A stretch of DNA of 64,000 nt from Enhygromyxa salina (GTDB lineage: Bacteria > Myxococcota_A > Polyangia > Nannocystales > Nannocystaceae), in contig NZ_PVNK01000165.1 in assembly GCF_002994615.1 (NCBI RefSeq), forward strand, positions 62,001 through 126,000. The letters are read 5' to 3'. Each line of letters opens with the position of its first letter. Position 1 is the first letter of the stretch. Both the position numbers and the translations under genes were made by a program. Under the pieces are notes generated by a model that saw only the letters and a program-made list of their open reading frames with translations, was not told where the DNA came from and searched no databases. Shown here one piece after another: positions 14,907 to 25,324 of the stretch.

Positions 14907-15720
14907 CGGCCCGACTCTACCGCACAGGTTTGGCTCCGGCTACGTGGGAGGGGCGGGTCGGCCGCCGTCCACCCCAACTGAAGCATCCACTCTCGCACCG
15001 CCAAGGGGCAGCGGCCTCGATCGGGTCACGCTAGCAGCCCGGGCTGCTAGCGAGCCCGCACCGATCACACCTGCGTGGGAGCGGCGTTGCTCGCGAGCGT
15101 GCCCGGGCTCGAGGATCCACGCTCGCGCGACGCTCGCGAGCCTCGGCGCACACCAACCACCTCGATCGGCGCAGGCCCCCGTCGCACGCGGGCGCCAGCG
15201 TTGGGCGCTCGGCCGTCCATCGCGAGCACCCGGGCGGGAGCACAGCGTGGGCTCGAGCTCGCCGCGAGCCTGCCGAGATCGAGCGCGCCTCGCTGCGAGC
15301 ACCCGCGGGTGGATGCTGCAGTCACGCGTCCCGACGTTCGAACATCCCCGCGGGCGCGCGTGACCCGAGCGACCTCGTCTCCCGCCAGCCACGCGAGCGT
15401 GCGCAGGTCGAGCGCGCACCGATCCGAGCATGCCTCGGAGCATGGCGCGCGAGCGGGGGCCCACGTTTGCCCGGGACGGTGAGCGCCGCCGGGTCGTGGG
15501 CTGCGCGATCTTGGGTCAGGTCGAAGCGCTGACCGCGCCAAAGATCCGAGCGCCGAGCTCGGTGGCGGTCAGTCCCGAGCGAGCGTCGACCACCCCGAGG
15601 CTCGATCCAGGCATGTCAGACCCGTGAGAATCATGCCCCCCAGAACCCCGCGAGTCATGACGAGGCTCGATATGTGCGGTTTCGCCCGCACTTGCGGGCA
15701 TGACGCACTCGGCGCGGCGG
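14907..15720. other. 814-base stretch without a convincing gene
   Basis: Both strands are open over long distances, but all frames are rich in Arg/Ser/Pro with no recognisable domain. The best candidate is a minus-strand frame at about 15065-15541; its third-position GC is lower than in real neighbours, so it is not called. The stretch is dense in GCGAGC/GCTCGC words and contains the collapsed palindrome at 15030-15051. Short inverted repeats (GCGCTGACC / GGTCAGC-like) near 15530 suggest structured RNA or a decayed gene. No known RNA family was recognised. Confidence 0.5.
15030..15051. repeat. 22-bp perfect palindrome equal to the fused ends of the CTAG repeat
   Basis: The sequence GCTAGCAGCCC is followed immediately by its exact complement. 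It consists of exactly the outer termini found on the palindromic elements at 1442, 22927 and 60673, joined without any interior. It may be the footprint left after loss of an element, or the minimal form of the repeat. Confidence 0.8.
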
Positions 15721-17488
<1,768 letters not shown>

Positions 17489-17547
17489 TGAGCGCCAGCC
17501 TACAACACGCAGCCGACGCGGTCGCCGCCACGCAAGGCTTTTCGAGT

Positions 17548-17595
17548 GGGTCGGGATCTGGGTCGGGATCTGGGTCGGGATCTGTGTCGGGATCT
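17548..17595. repeat. 12-bp tandem repeat, four copies
   Basis: The unit GGGTCGGGATCT occurs four times head to tail, the last copy with one change (GTGTCGGGATCT). It sits in the intergenic region between the thiC riboswitch and the divergent lipoprotein gene. No function can be read from it. Confidence 0.8.
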
Positions 17596-17647
17596 GGGGG
17601 GGCAGGCCCGCTTTGGCAGCCAGATCACGGCGGGTTAAGCTGCGCGG

Positions 17648-19957
17648 GTGCGCCGAAGGTCCACCCTCGCCCTCACGCTCAGCCTCGTCGGCGCGCTCGC
17701 GGGCCTCGGCGCGTGCAAGAGCGAGGGCGATCAAAAGAAGCGCCGCTCGGCGCCGCTCGAGCGCGAGGAGGTCCCGGCGGGGACCCGCGCGGACATCCAG
17801 GAGGTCGAGGCCCAAAGCTACGCGCGCAGCCTCGTCGAGCAGCTCGATCTGATCCCGCCGGACGCCGATGGCTACCTGGTCATCCGGGATCTGCGCCCGC
17901 TGATCGCCCAGGGGCGCCGGGTCGAGCAGGTCATGGCCGGGCCGCTCGCCCGGGCGATCCCGGCGCTGGCCAAGCTCGGGGGCGGGTCCGGAGACGGCCG
18001 CCTCGCCCAGCTCGAGCGCGCCCGCGAGCTGCTCGCGCTGGTCCTCGCCGGGCTCGAGAGCACGGGCGTGCGCCTCGATCAGGGCGCGGTCGTGGTCCTT
18101 GGCGAGGGCGAGCCGCTGGTGTTGTTCGCGGCCGAGGATCTCGCGCGCCTCGGCGCGCTCGCGGCGGTGATCGGCGACAGCGGCGAGCTCGCCCAGGGCT
18201 GCGGCGCGCTGATCGAGCGCCCCGGTTGGTACGCGTGCAGCCTCGGCGGGGCCGAGGCGCTCGGGCGCTACGTCCCGGCCAAACAGGGCGAGGCGCTCGC
18301 GGCCCGGCTCGGCGATCGGCTCGGCGGGGTCGAGCTCGAGCGCATCAACGTCGCGCTCTCGCTGGCGGAGGTCGGCGGCTCGGTCGACGCGATCCTGCGC
18401 ACCGACCCCGGGCTGTGGGAGCTGACCCTGCCCCTGCCTGCGTCCGAGGGGCCGGGCGAGCAGCTCCTCGCGGTCGGTCCGGCTCCGGCTCTGCGCGCGC
18501 TGGTGCCCGGGACCTCGTTCATGTGGGCGCGGCTCGACCCGGCCGCGCTCGGCTCGGGCGCGGCGCCGGCCGGTCCGGTCAGCCCGGAGATCCTCACGGG
18601 GGAGCTGTGGTTCGGCGCCCTCGACGAGCCCAAGGGCATGACCGCGCAGGCGGGCGTCAACGACGTGAGCGCGGCCGCGAGCGCGATCGGGACCCTGGCG
18701 CGGATGCTGCCCCCGGACGCGGTCGAGCCCGAGCAGCTGCCGGGGCTCCGGGTCGAGTTCGATCGCGCGTCGATCGATCTCGACGGCAAGCTGGTCCCCT
18801 CGATCGGCGTGAGCGTGGGCGGGGAGGGGGCGCAGGCCTGGGCGAACACCCTCGGCCTCGATCCGCGGGTCAGGCTGTGGGCCTACGGCGACTACCTCAG
18901 CGCGGCCTTGGGGGAAGTCCAGGCGATCCCGGCGGCCCTCGCTCGGCTCGAGGGCGGCGGGCCGTCACCCGCCGCGATCGCAGGCTTGGCGCCGACGCTC
19001 GCGGGCGCGCTGCTTGGCGGCGAGGTCGGGCTGGTCATGCACGTGGTCCTCGATCACTGGCAGGCGCCGCCGAGCGAGGCCGAGCTCCAGGCGCTGCTGG
19101 CCGGGGTGCCCGAGGCGAGGCGGCCCTCGTCGACGGCGATCACGGCCGCGTTCGAGGCCCTGGCCCCGTGGTCGACCGTCGATCTGTGGCTCAGCCGCCG
19201 CGCGTCGGCGGAGGGCTCGCAGTCAAAGTGGCTGGCCCACCTCTCGCTGGTTCCGTTTGGGGCCGAGGGTGGGGGCGTCGACGCGGCCGAGGTCGAGCTC
19301 GCAGCCGAGGTCCTCGACGCCGTGCTCGCCGGCGGCGACGGGCAAGCTGGCTACCGCCGCCTGCTCTCGCGCTTTCCTGACTCGGCGCGCGCGTCGAGCT
19401 ACCGGGCCCGGGTCGGCGACGCACCCGAGCACCACGCGGCCGTCGGCATGGTCGAGCTCGGGGTCGTGGGCGCCCTGGTGCTGCCGGCCTTCACCGGCTA
19501 CCTGGCCGAGGCCAAGACGACCGAGGCGACGGCCCAGACCCAGACGATCCTCGCCGCGGCCCTGCGCGCGCGCGAGGCTGCGGGCAGCTGCGAGCCCCTG
19601 CTCGGGAAGGCTGGACCGACGCCGCCGCTGGCAGTTTTGTGTCACGAGGGCGCGGGCGGGCGCTGCCGAGCGGTCGCCGACCCGAGCGCGGGCGAGGGCC
19701 ACTACCCGCGCTCGGCCTGGACCGAAGACCCGCTGTGGAAGGCGATCGCCTACGCGCCCGACGACGCGCTCGGGCACCGCTTTCACTACTCGATCGAGGT
19801 CGAACTCGACGGCGCGCAGGGCTGCCGGATCACGGTCCAGGCCGTCGGTGATCTCGACGGCGACGGGGTCTACTCGACCTACGAGCGGGTCGCGACGGTC
19901 GCCGCCGACGGCTCGCAGACCCTCGCGCCGCTGGGTATCGACCAGGGCCAGGAGTAG
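17648..19957 (+). CDS. Large lipoprotein with a pilin-like C-terminal domain
   Basis: A 769-residue exported protein starting at [26 protein letters not shown] is a lipoprotein signal with Cys23. Residues about 40-590 form a long unrecognised domain with alternating hydrophobic strands and helices. From residue 598 the sequence changes: [30 protein letters not shown] looks like the hydrophobic alpha-1 of a type IV pilin/pseudopilin, followed by a pilin-like C-terminal domain of myxobacterial type ([44 protein letters not shown]). The usual pre-pilin leader is absent because the segment is internal. The protein would sit at the outer membrane with the pilin-like part as its last domain. Function unknown. 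Confidence 0.75.
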   Translation: MRRRSTLALTLSLVGALAGLGACKSEGDQKKRRSAPLEREEVPAGTRADIQEVEAQSYARSLVEQLDLIPPDADGYLVIRDLRPLIAQGRRVEQVMAGPLARAIPALAKLGGGSGDGRLAQLERARELLALVLAGLESTGVRLDQGAVVVLGEGEPLVLFAAEDLARLGALAAVIGDSGELAQGCGALIERPGWYACSLGGAEALGRYVPAKQGEALAARLGDRLGGVELERINVALSLAEVGGSVDAILRTDPGLWELTLPLPASEGPGEQLLAVGPAPALRALVPGTSFMWARLDPAALGSGAAPAGPVSPEILTGELWFGALDEPKGMTAQAGVNDVSAAASAIGTLARMLPPDAVEPEQLPGLRVEFDRASIDLDGKLVPSIGVSVGGEGAQAWANTLGLDPRVRLWAYGDYLSAALGEVQAIPAALARLEGGGPSPAAIAGLAPTLAGALLGGEVGLVMHVVLDHWQAPPSEAELQALLAGVPEARRPSSTAITAAFEALAPWSTVDLWLSRRASAEGSQSKWLAHLSLVPFGAEGGGVDAAEVELAAEVLDAVLAGGDGQAGYRRLLSRFPDSARASSYRARVGDAPEHHAAVGMVELGVVGALVLPAFTGYLAEAKTTEATAQTQTILAAALRAREAAGSCEPLLGKAGPTPPLAVLCHEGAGGRCRAVADPSAGEGHYPRSAWTEDPLWKAIAYAPDDALGHRFHYSIEVELDGAQGCRITVQAVGDLDGDGVYSTYERVATVAADGSQTLAPLGIDQGQE

Positions 19958-19982
19958 GGCCCACGGTGATACACTCGAGGCC

Positions 19983-21104
19983 ATGGATTCGACTGTACGT
20001 CGTCGCGCCGTGATCGGCTGTGCTCTCGGGTTGGTGTTGGCTTCGTCGGCGTGTGGCAAGGACACGCTCGACGAGGGGACCACGCAAAACTCGAGCCTCG
20101 GCGACACGACCGGCGACGGAGACGGCGACACGGCCGGCGACGGAGACGGCGACACGGCCGGCGACGGAGACGGCGACACGGCCGGCGACGGAGACGGCGA
20201 CACGGCCGGCGACGGAGACGGCGACACGGCCGGCGACGGAGACGGTGACACGGCCGGCGACGGAGACGGCGACAGCGGCGACGGCGACGGAGACAGCGGC
20301 GACGGAGACGGCGACGCCGACTGCGAGCCCCAGCCGGCGGCCGTCGAGTGTCAGCCCTACCCGGCACCGGGCCCCTTCGTGCCCAGCTACGCGCTCGACG
20401 ACGACGACGATCCCGACGAGCCCGACGGGCCGGTGTTCGTGCCCGACGCCGACGTCCCGGGGTCGAGCCAGTGCGACACCTTCACGCAGGACTGCCCCGA
20501 GGGCGAAAAGTGTGTGCCGTGGGCGAGCATGGGCGGGGGCTGGGACGCGACCAAGTGCGTGCCCGTGCTCGGTGAGCTCGAGCCGGGCGAGCCCTGCGTC
20601 TCGCAGGGGATCGTGGAGGCGACCGACGAGTGCGAGGTGGGGGCCTACTGCCTGGCCTCCGACGGCCCCAACGGCAGCTGCGTCGAGCTGTGCGGTTGCA
20701 GCCCGGACACGCCAACCTGTGACACCGAGGGCACGACCTGCTCGATCAGCAACGAGGGCGTGATCGCGTGGTGCCTGCCGGTCTGCGATCCCGTCGACAG
20801 CTCGAGCTGCGGCGGCTCGGACATCTGCGTGAACTCGGCCGAGGACGGCAACTTCGTGTGCATCTTCTCCACCCAGCCCGACGAAGAGCCCGGCCAGCCC
20901 TGCGCCTTCCTCAACGACTGCCCCAACGGGACCATGTGCCTGCAGGGCGAGACGGTGCCGGACTGCCAGGGCGACTTCTGTTGCGGGTCGTTTTGTGACC
21001 TCGGCGCGCCCGACTGCGAGCCTGGAACCGAGTGCACGGCCTTCTTCCAGCAGGGCGCGGCGCCCGAGTGCCTCGACGACGTCGGCCTGTGCATCAGCGC
21101 GTGA
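19983..21104 (+). CDS. Cysteine-rich surface lipoprotein with GDGDTA linker
   Basis: A 373-residue lipoprotein. The signal [24 protein letters not shown] ends at lipidated Cys24. A low-complexity linker of seven DGDGDTAG-type repeats (24-bp DNA unit) follows, then an acidic stretch and a cysteine-rich domain of about 240 residues with repeated patterns such as [30 protein letters not shown] and [10 protein letters not shown]. This spaced-Cys architecture is common in Nannocystineae secreted proteins of unknown function. The ATG at 19983 is 26 bases after the stop of the upstream lipoprotein, so both may share a transcript. A hairpin at 21165-21189 follows. Confidence 0.8.
   Translation: MDSTVRRRAVIGCALGLVLASSACGKDTLDEGTTQNSSLGDTTGDGDGDTAGDGDGDTAGDGDGDTAGDGDGDTAGDGDGDTAGDGDGDTAGDGDGDSGDGDGDSGDGDGDADCEPQPAAVECQPYPAPGPFVPSYALDDDDDPDEPDGPVFVPDADVPGSSQCDTFTQDCPEGEKCVPWASMGGGWDATKCVPVLGELEPGEPCVSQGIVEATDECEVGAYCLASDGPNGSCVELCGCSPDTPTCDTEGTTCSISNEGVIAWCLPVCDPVDSSSCGGSDICVNSAEDGNFVCIFSTQPDEEPGQPCAFLNDCPNGTMCLQGETVPDCQGDFCCGSFCDLGAPDCEPGTECTAFFQQGAAPECLDDVGLCISA
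20112..20279 (+). repeat. 24-bp coding tandem repeat (Gly-Asp linker)
   Basis: Seven in-frame copies of a 24-base unit (GGCGACGGAGACGGCGACAC plus GGCC) encode the (DGDGDTAG)n linker of the lipoprotein. Copies are nearly identical at the DNA level, so copy number is probably variable between strains. Confidence 0.9.
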
Positions 21105-21164
21105 GTCAAGCGAGGGTCGCGCCCGACGGCCGGCGAGCAGGGGCGGGGTGCCACTCGCGCTATC

Positions 21165-21189
21165 GCGCCGTCACGGGCCGTGATGGCGC
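21165..21189 (+). terminator. Hairpin downstream of the GDGDTA lipoprotein
   Basis: The arms GCGCCGTCACGG and CCGTGATGGCGC pair over 12 bases with one G-T wobble and a minimal loop. It lies 60 bases after the stop codon; only a weak T-rich stretch (CTTGTGT) follows. Confidence 0.35.
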
Positions 21190-21285
21190 TTGTGTCGGCC
21201 TTGCCGCGCCTTTGACCCGAGCCGACGGGTATCGCGCTCGCGCTCGAGAACGTGCCTCCGCCAGCGTTCGCGGCGACTTTCTCTG

Positions 21286-21311
21286 TTGACAGCACAGACC
21301 CGGGGTGTCAA
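21286..21311 (+). promoter_or_regulatory. Inverted repeat and structured leader before the RRM gene
   Basis: TTGACA at 21286 and TGTCAA at 21306 form an inverted repeat, the first half of which could also be a -35 box. The following leader to 21395 has repeated complementary words (GTATCCGTACG, CGGATACGGG, GATCCGTACC) able to form alternative hairpins. Regulation is inferred from the layout only. Confidence 0.3.
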
Positions 21312-21395
21312 GAAACGGAATCGTATCCGTACGCTCGCCAGTCTCGTTCGGATACGGGAAGTGATCCGTACCCGACTGGCCACGCGAGAGAAAAA

Positions 21396-21824
21396 ATGTC
21401 GAAGAAGCTTTTTGTGGGCAGCCTCAGCTGGAACACCGATGACCACGCACTCCGAGCTGCGTTCGAGCAGTTCGGTCCGGTCGAGGACGCCAAGGTCATC
21501 AACGATCGGGACACCGGTCGCAGCCGAGGATTCGGCTTCGTCACCTTCGCCAGCGAAGAAGACGCTGCCAAAGCAATGGAAGAGATGAACGGTGCCACCC
21601 TCGACGGGCGCACCCTCAACGTCAACGAGGCCAAGGAGCGAGAGCGCCGTGGCGGCGGCGGCGGCGGTGGTGGTGGCTACGGCGGTGGTCGTGGCGGTGG
21701 CGGTGGCGGCTACGGTGGTGGCGGTGGCGGCGGCTACAACGATCGTGGCGGCGGCGGTGGTCGTGGTGGTCGTGGCGGCGGTGGCCGTGGCGGTCGCGGC
21801 GGTGGCCGTGGCGGCGGCTGGTGA
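21396..21824 (+). CDS. Glycine-rich RRM RNA-binding protein
   Basis: A 142-residue protein: an RNA recognition motif at residues 1-80 followed by a Gly/Arg/Tyr-rich tail. RNP2 is KLFVGSL and RNP1 is RGFGFVTF, both intact with the aromatic RNA-stacking residues. The tail consists of GGGG, GGYGGGR and GGRGG runs (RGG-box type). The architecture equals cold- and stress-related glycine-rich RNA-binding proteins of cyanobacteria, plants and myxobacteria. The frame extends upstream to 21252, but the ATG at 21396 (MSKKLFVGSL, after AGAGAAAAA) is the natural start. A long structured leader precedes it and an intrinsic terminator follows. Confidence 0.92.
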   Translation: MSKKLFVGSLSWNTDDHALRAAFEQFGPVEDAKVINDRDTGRSRGFGFVTFASEEDAAKAMEEMNGATLDGRTLNVNEAKERERRGGGGGGGGGYGGGRGGGGGGYGGGGGGGYNDRGGGGGRGGRGGGGRGGRGGGRGGGW

Positions 21825-21850
21825 GCCCACGCTGACGAATTCCAACGAGC

Positions 21851-21886
21851 AACACCCCGTCGCAGCGCGACGGGGTGTTTGTTTTT
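21851..21886 (+). terminator. Intrinsic terminator of the RRM gene
   Basis: A perfect 13-bp stem AACACCCCGTCGC / GCGACGGGGTGTT with an AGC loop is followed by TGTTTTT. It lies between the RRM gene and the convergent methyltransferase gene. Confidence 0.92.
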
Positions 21887-22915
21887 CTAGCGTTTTTTCC
21901 AGACGGTGACCTCGGAGACGAAGCCCTTGGTGCTCGTGTCGCCGAAGATCGTGCCGTCCGCGGCCACCCGCTCGAACAGCTCGAAGAAGCGCAGGTAGTC
22001 GTCGCGGACGACCGGCTCGACCACGCCGATCTCGTCGGCCGCGCTGGCCACGGTCTTGCCCTTGACCGAGTTGCGCAGGACCACGTAGTCGCTGACGAGC
22101 GCCTGGACGAGCGCGCTGTAGTTCTCGACCACGCGCGGCTCCATCTCCTGAAACGAGACCGAGTTGACGAACAGCTCGAAGCTGCCGCGGAGCTTGGGCA
22201 GCTGCCACGCGCACAGGACCGCCCCGCGAAAGCCCTGGCCGCGGAGCTGGTCGAGATCGATGACCTCGAGCTCGCGGGTGTGGTCGTAGGTCGCGATCGC
22301 GTCGGCCCCGAACACCTGGCGGAGGTAGTAGCTCGACACGAAGGAGAGCGGGGGGATGTCGACGTTGACGTAGAACGCGTCTGGATCGCCCGAGAGCAGG
22401 ATCTCGCCGAGGGTCCCGAACCCGCCGCCGATCTCCAGTACGTTGCGGACCGCGTGGGTGTCGACGGTCTTCTTGAGCAGCGCGAGCATCCTGAGGTAGC
22501 GCAGCGCCGAGCACGAGAAGCGCCGGCCCTCGAACACGAACTGCTCGTCGGGCCGGCCGACCTCGCTCTCGCTGAAGGCGGCGAGTTGCGGGCGCCCGGG
22601 TTTGTCGGCCGCGGCGACGATCGCAAATTCACGCTCGGCGATGACCCGGGCGCGTCGCTGCCACGGATGCTCTCCGACGAAGCCGAGGGCCGACGCGAGC
22701 TGGCGCTGGATCGGCGAGGCCCGGCGGAACACCGGGACGAAGAAGCGCAGGGCGCTGGGGTGGCGGCGAAAGCTGGCCGGCCCGCGGGTCTCGAGCTCGG
22801 CCACGATCAGATCGCTGCACGGCTGCCAGAACCGGGTTGGACGGTAGAGCTCCGGCGCCGCGGCGGCGTCGGCGAGCATGGTCTGGAGCAGCGGGAGCTC
22901 CGTGGGGGTCGGCAT
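21887..22915 (-). CDS. Putative sugar O-methyltransferase (NanM-like)
   Basis: A 342-residue SAM-dependent methyltransferase. VRNVLEIGGGFGTLGEILLS carries the glycine-rich SAM loop, and VNVDIPPLSFVSSYYLRQVF together with VNSVSFQEMEP matches the putative sugar O-methyltransferase family found in surface polysaccharide clusters. No signal peptide. The ATG at 22915 is the sensible start, since the frame upstream runs through the palindromic repeat. It is downstream of a glycosyltransferase on the same strand and close to pseudaminate-type sugar genes, so it probably methylates a surface glycan. The repeat element ends 11 bases before its start codon. Confidence 0.78.
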   Translation of the reverse strand: MPTPTELPLLQTMLADAAAAPELYRPTRFWQPCSDLIVAELETRGPASFRRHPSALRFFVPVFRRASPIQRQLASALGFVGEHPWQRRARVIAEREFAIVAAADKPGRPQLAAFSESEVGRPDEQFVFEGRRFSCSALRYLRMLALLKKTVDTHAVRNVLEIGGGFGTLGEILLSGDPDAFYVNVDIPPLSFVSSYYLRQVFGADAIATYDHTRELEVIDLDQLRGQGFRGAVLCAWQLPKLRGSFELFVNSVSFQEMEPRVVENYSALVQALVSDYVVLRNSVKGKTVASAADEIGVVEPVVRDDYLRFFELFERVAADGTIFGDTSTKGFVSEVTVWKKR

Positions 22916-22926
22916 CGCCCAGGAGA

Positions 22927-23149
22927 CTAGCAGCCCGGGGTGCAATGCCTCGCGCCGCCTCGCGCCGGAATGTTCGCCGAGGGCTTTGTCGCCAAAACTT
23001 GCAGTACGCCCGGTACAGCGGCGTTTTGGCCTCGCGCCGGAATGTTCGCCGAGGGCTTTGTCGCCAAAACTTGCAGTACGCCCGGTACAGCGGCGTTTTG
23101 GCTTCGCGCCGAGGGCTTTGTCGCCAAAACTTGCAGTACGGGCTGCTAG
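22927..23149. repeat. Palindromic CTAG repeat with internally amplified 72-bp unit
   Basis: The outer ends are CTAGCAGCCCGGGGTGCA at the left and GGGCTGCTAG at the right, as in the other copies. The interior is different: a unit beginning CCTCGCGCCGGAATGTTCGC occurs at 22958, again at 23030, and in shortened form at 23102, a 72-bp period. The unit includes GCCGAGGGCTTTGTCGCC and GGTACAGCGGCGTTTTGG, the same parts as in the element at 1442. The right terminal CTAG contains the stop codon of the glycosyltransferase gene. Confidence 0.88.
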
Positions 23150-23922
23150 CCCAGGCCCAAGGGTTGGCGGCGCTCGCCCCAGCCGCGCCAGTTCTTGACC
23201 GTCACGCGCTTGGTCAGGTGATAGCGGATGTCGTTGAGTGACTTGCGAAGGGGCTTCTTGCCGCGCTCGCTCGGGTGCCATTGGTGGAGCATCGCGGTCT
23301 GATCTTGGATCCAGACCTCGCGGAGGCCGACACGCCCGGCACGAAAGCGCAGGTCGTTGTCTTCCTGGCCCCAAAACGAGAAGCCCTCGTCGTAGCCGCG
23401 CACGCGCTCGAAGAACTCGCGCCGCGCGACCTGGCACGCGCCCGTGCCCGTGGCCTTGCGAAAGGGCGCGCTGGCCAGGAGCTCGGGGAAGTCTTCGAGC
23501 GCCCACTGCTGCTCGGCGAGGCGCTCGGGCAGGTCACGGCAGTGACACACGACGAAGGCCTGATCGCGCTCGCGGGCCTGAACTTCGAGCAAGGTCGGCA
23601 CGAAGTTGGGCGCGAAGATCATGTCTGCGTCGGTGCAAAACACGTAGCGGCCAGTCGCGCGCTGGATGCCGTGGTTGAGGGCCCGCGCCCGGTTCCAGGT
23701 CTGCGTTGTCTCGACGCGAACCACCTGCGCGCCGTGGTGGTCGGCATACTCGTGGAGGACCGCGGCCTGGGCCGGGGCGCTGCCGAAGTCGGTGATCACG
23801 ATCTCGATGGTGCCGGGCTCGACGTCCTGCCACCGCAGCGAGCGGAGGCAGTTCTCGAGTCGGGGGCCGCTGCGATCGCGGACCGGGATCACCGCGCTGA
23901 TCTGCGCTCGGGGCCGTGGCAT
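23146..23922 (-). CDS. Family 2 glycosyltransferase with galactosyltransferase-type C-terminus
   Basis: A 258-residue GT-A fold enzyme. ISAVIPVRDRSGPRLENCLR begins the nucleotide-sugar domain; VFCTDADMIFAPNF contains the DxD metal motif; FFERVRGYDEGFSFWGQEDN is the GT7-type C-terminal motif found in galactosyl- and N-acetylgalactosaminyltransferases. It presumably adds a sugar to a surface glycan together with the neighbouring methyltransferase. The stop codon TAG falls inside the terminal CTAG of the palindromic repeat, so the last residues may have been set by the repeat's insertion. Confidence 0.85.
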   Translation of the reverse strand: MPRPRAQISAVIPVRDRSGPRLENCLRSLRWQDVEPGTIEIVITDFGSAPAQAAVLHEYADHHGAQVVRVETTQTWNRARALNHGIQRATGRYVFCTDADMIFAPNFVPTLLEVQARERDQAFVVCHCRDLPERLAEQQWALEDFPELLASAPFRKATGTGACQVARREFFERVRGYDEGFSFWGQEDNDLRFRAGRVGLREVWIQDQTAMLHQWHPSERGKKPLRKSLNDIRYHLTKRVTVKNWRGWGERRQPLGLG

Positions 23923-24010
23923 CGAGGCGACGCGGTCTGCTGCCTACTCGGCGGCGCTGGCGAAGACCCGCGCGAGCGGGGCACTCGGCGACCCAGTCCC
24001 AAGCGCCAGG

Positions 24011-24091
24011 ATGGCTGCGTTGTTTCGAATTTTCATCGTGGTGTCCGCGACAGTTTTGGGCCTACACCGGGTGCTCTGGGCCGTCAAGTAA
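24011..24091 (+). CDS. Possible 26-residue hydrophobic peptide
   Basis: A short frame, MAALFRIFIVVSATVLGLHR plus VLWAVK, encodes a single putative membrane helix in the intergenic region between the divergent glycosyltransferase and PseC genes. The bases around it are less GC-rich than the surroundings. There is no strong ribosome binding site, so it may be chance. Confidence 0.22.
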   Translation: MAALFRIFIVVSATVLGLHRVLWAVK

Positions 24092-24143
24092 GACCGGTTG
24101 ACACGCCGCGCGCCGGCTGGGAGGGTCCTTCGCCGAGCGAACC

Positions 24144-25307
24144 ATGGCCGATGACATCCTGCCCTACGGGCGCCAGTGGATCGACGAAGACGACGTTGCA
24201 GCGGTCGTGGAGGCCCTGCGCGGGGCCTACCTCACGACCGGGCCGACGGTCGCGCGCTTCGAGGCCGCGCTGGCCGAATTCGTCGGCGCTCGGCGTGCGG
24301 TCGCGGTCTGCAACGGGACCGCGGCGCTCCACGCCGCGTGTGCGGCCGCGGGCCTCGGGCCCGGCGACGAGGTCCTGGTCCCGGCGTTGACCTTTCTGGC
24401 CAGCGCCAACTGTGCCCGCTACGTTGGCGCCGAGCCGGTGTTCGTCGACGTCGATCCCCGCTCGGGGCTGATCGACGTCGCAGACGCGGCCCGCCACGTC
24501 GGCCCCCGGACCCGGGCGATCATCCCGGTCCATCTCAACGGTCGTCCGGTCGATCTCGACGGGGTCCGAGCGCTCGCCGACGCGCACGATCTGACGGTGA
24601 TCGAGGACGCCGCCCACGCTCTGGGCGCGCGCTACCAAGACACGCGGATCGGTGACTGCGCCCGCTCGGACATGACGATCTTCTCGTTCCACCCGGTCAA
24701 GCACGTGACGACCGCCGAGGGTGGGGCGATCACCACGGCCAAGCCCGAGCTCGCCGAGGCGCTCGAGGTGTTTCGCAACCACGGCATGGTCCGCGAGCCC
24801 GCGAAGCTGCGCCAGCCGGCGCCGGGGCCCTGGTACTACGAGCAGCAGAGCCTGGGCTACAACTACCGGATCACGGATCTACAGTGCGCGCTGGGCATCA
24901 GCCAGCTCGCCAAGCTCGACCGCTTCCTCGCCCGGCGGCGCGAGCTCGCGGCTCGCTACGATCGTCTGTTCGCCGCGGTCGAGGGCGTCGAGCCCGTCGC
25001 CGTCGGGACGCCGGACTCGGTCAGCGCGTATCACCTCTACGCCGTGCACTGCGACTTCGCCGGGGCAGGCACGACCCGGGCGGCGGTCATGGCGGGGCTG
25101 CGCGAGCGGGGGATCCTGACCCAGGTTCACTACATCCCGGTCCCGGCGCAGCCTTACTACATCGAGCGTGGCGCAGACATCAGCCGCTACCCGGGCGCGG
25201 CGGCCTACTACGCGGGGATCTTGAGCCTGCCGATGTTCCCGGCGATGGCCGACGCGGACGTCGACCGCGTGGTCGAGGCGCTCGCAGCTGGGCTCGGCGC
25301 GGGCTAG
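24144..25307 (+). CDS. pseC: DegT/DnrJ/EryC1 aminotransferase, PseC-like
   Basis: A 387-residue PLP-dependent sugar aminotransferase. VCNGTAALHAACAAAGLGPG, VIEDAAHALGA and FSFHPVKHVTTAEGGA (with the PLP-binding Lys) are diagnostic, and the start DILPYGRQWIDEDDVAAVVE with TTGPTVARFE fits PseC, the UDP-4-amino-4,6-dideoxy-N-acetyl-altrosamine transaminase of pseudaminic acid synthesis. The PseC assignment is supported by the next gene, which contains a PseG domain. PseB, PseH and PseI are not in the window. Confidence 0.85.
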   Translation: MADDILPYGRQWIDEDDVAAVVEALRGAYLTTGPTVARFEAALAEFVGARRAVAVCNGTAALHAACAAAGLGPGDEVLVPALTFLASANCARYVGAEPVFVDVDPRSGLIDVADAARHVGPRTRAIIPVHLNGRPVDLDGVRALADAHDLTVIEDAAHALGARYQDTRIGDCARSDMTIFSFHPVKHVTTAEGGAITTAKPELAEALEVFRNHGMVREPAKLRQPAPGPWYYEQQSLGYNYRITDLQCALGISQLAKLDRFLARRRELAARYDRLFAAVEGVEPVAVGTPDSVSAYHLYAVHCDFAGAGTTRAAVMAGLRERGILTQVHYIPVPAQPYYIERGADISRYPGAAAYYAGILSLPMFPAMADADVDRVVEALAAGLGAG

Positions 25308-25324
25308 GAGGTTCTCTTTTGGTG

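Noticed and set aside
15065-15541. A minus-strand 158-codon frame in the long gap
   Set aside because: Third-position GC is lower than in true neighbours, the product is Arg/Ser-rich, and no motif is recognisable.
20112-20279. Regular 24-bp repeats considered as a CRISPR array
   Set aside because: The repeats are contiguous without spacers and in frame, coding a Gly-Asp linker.
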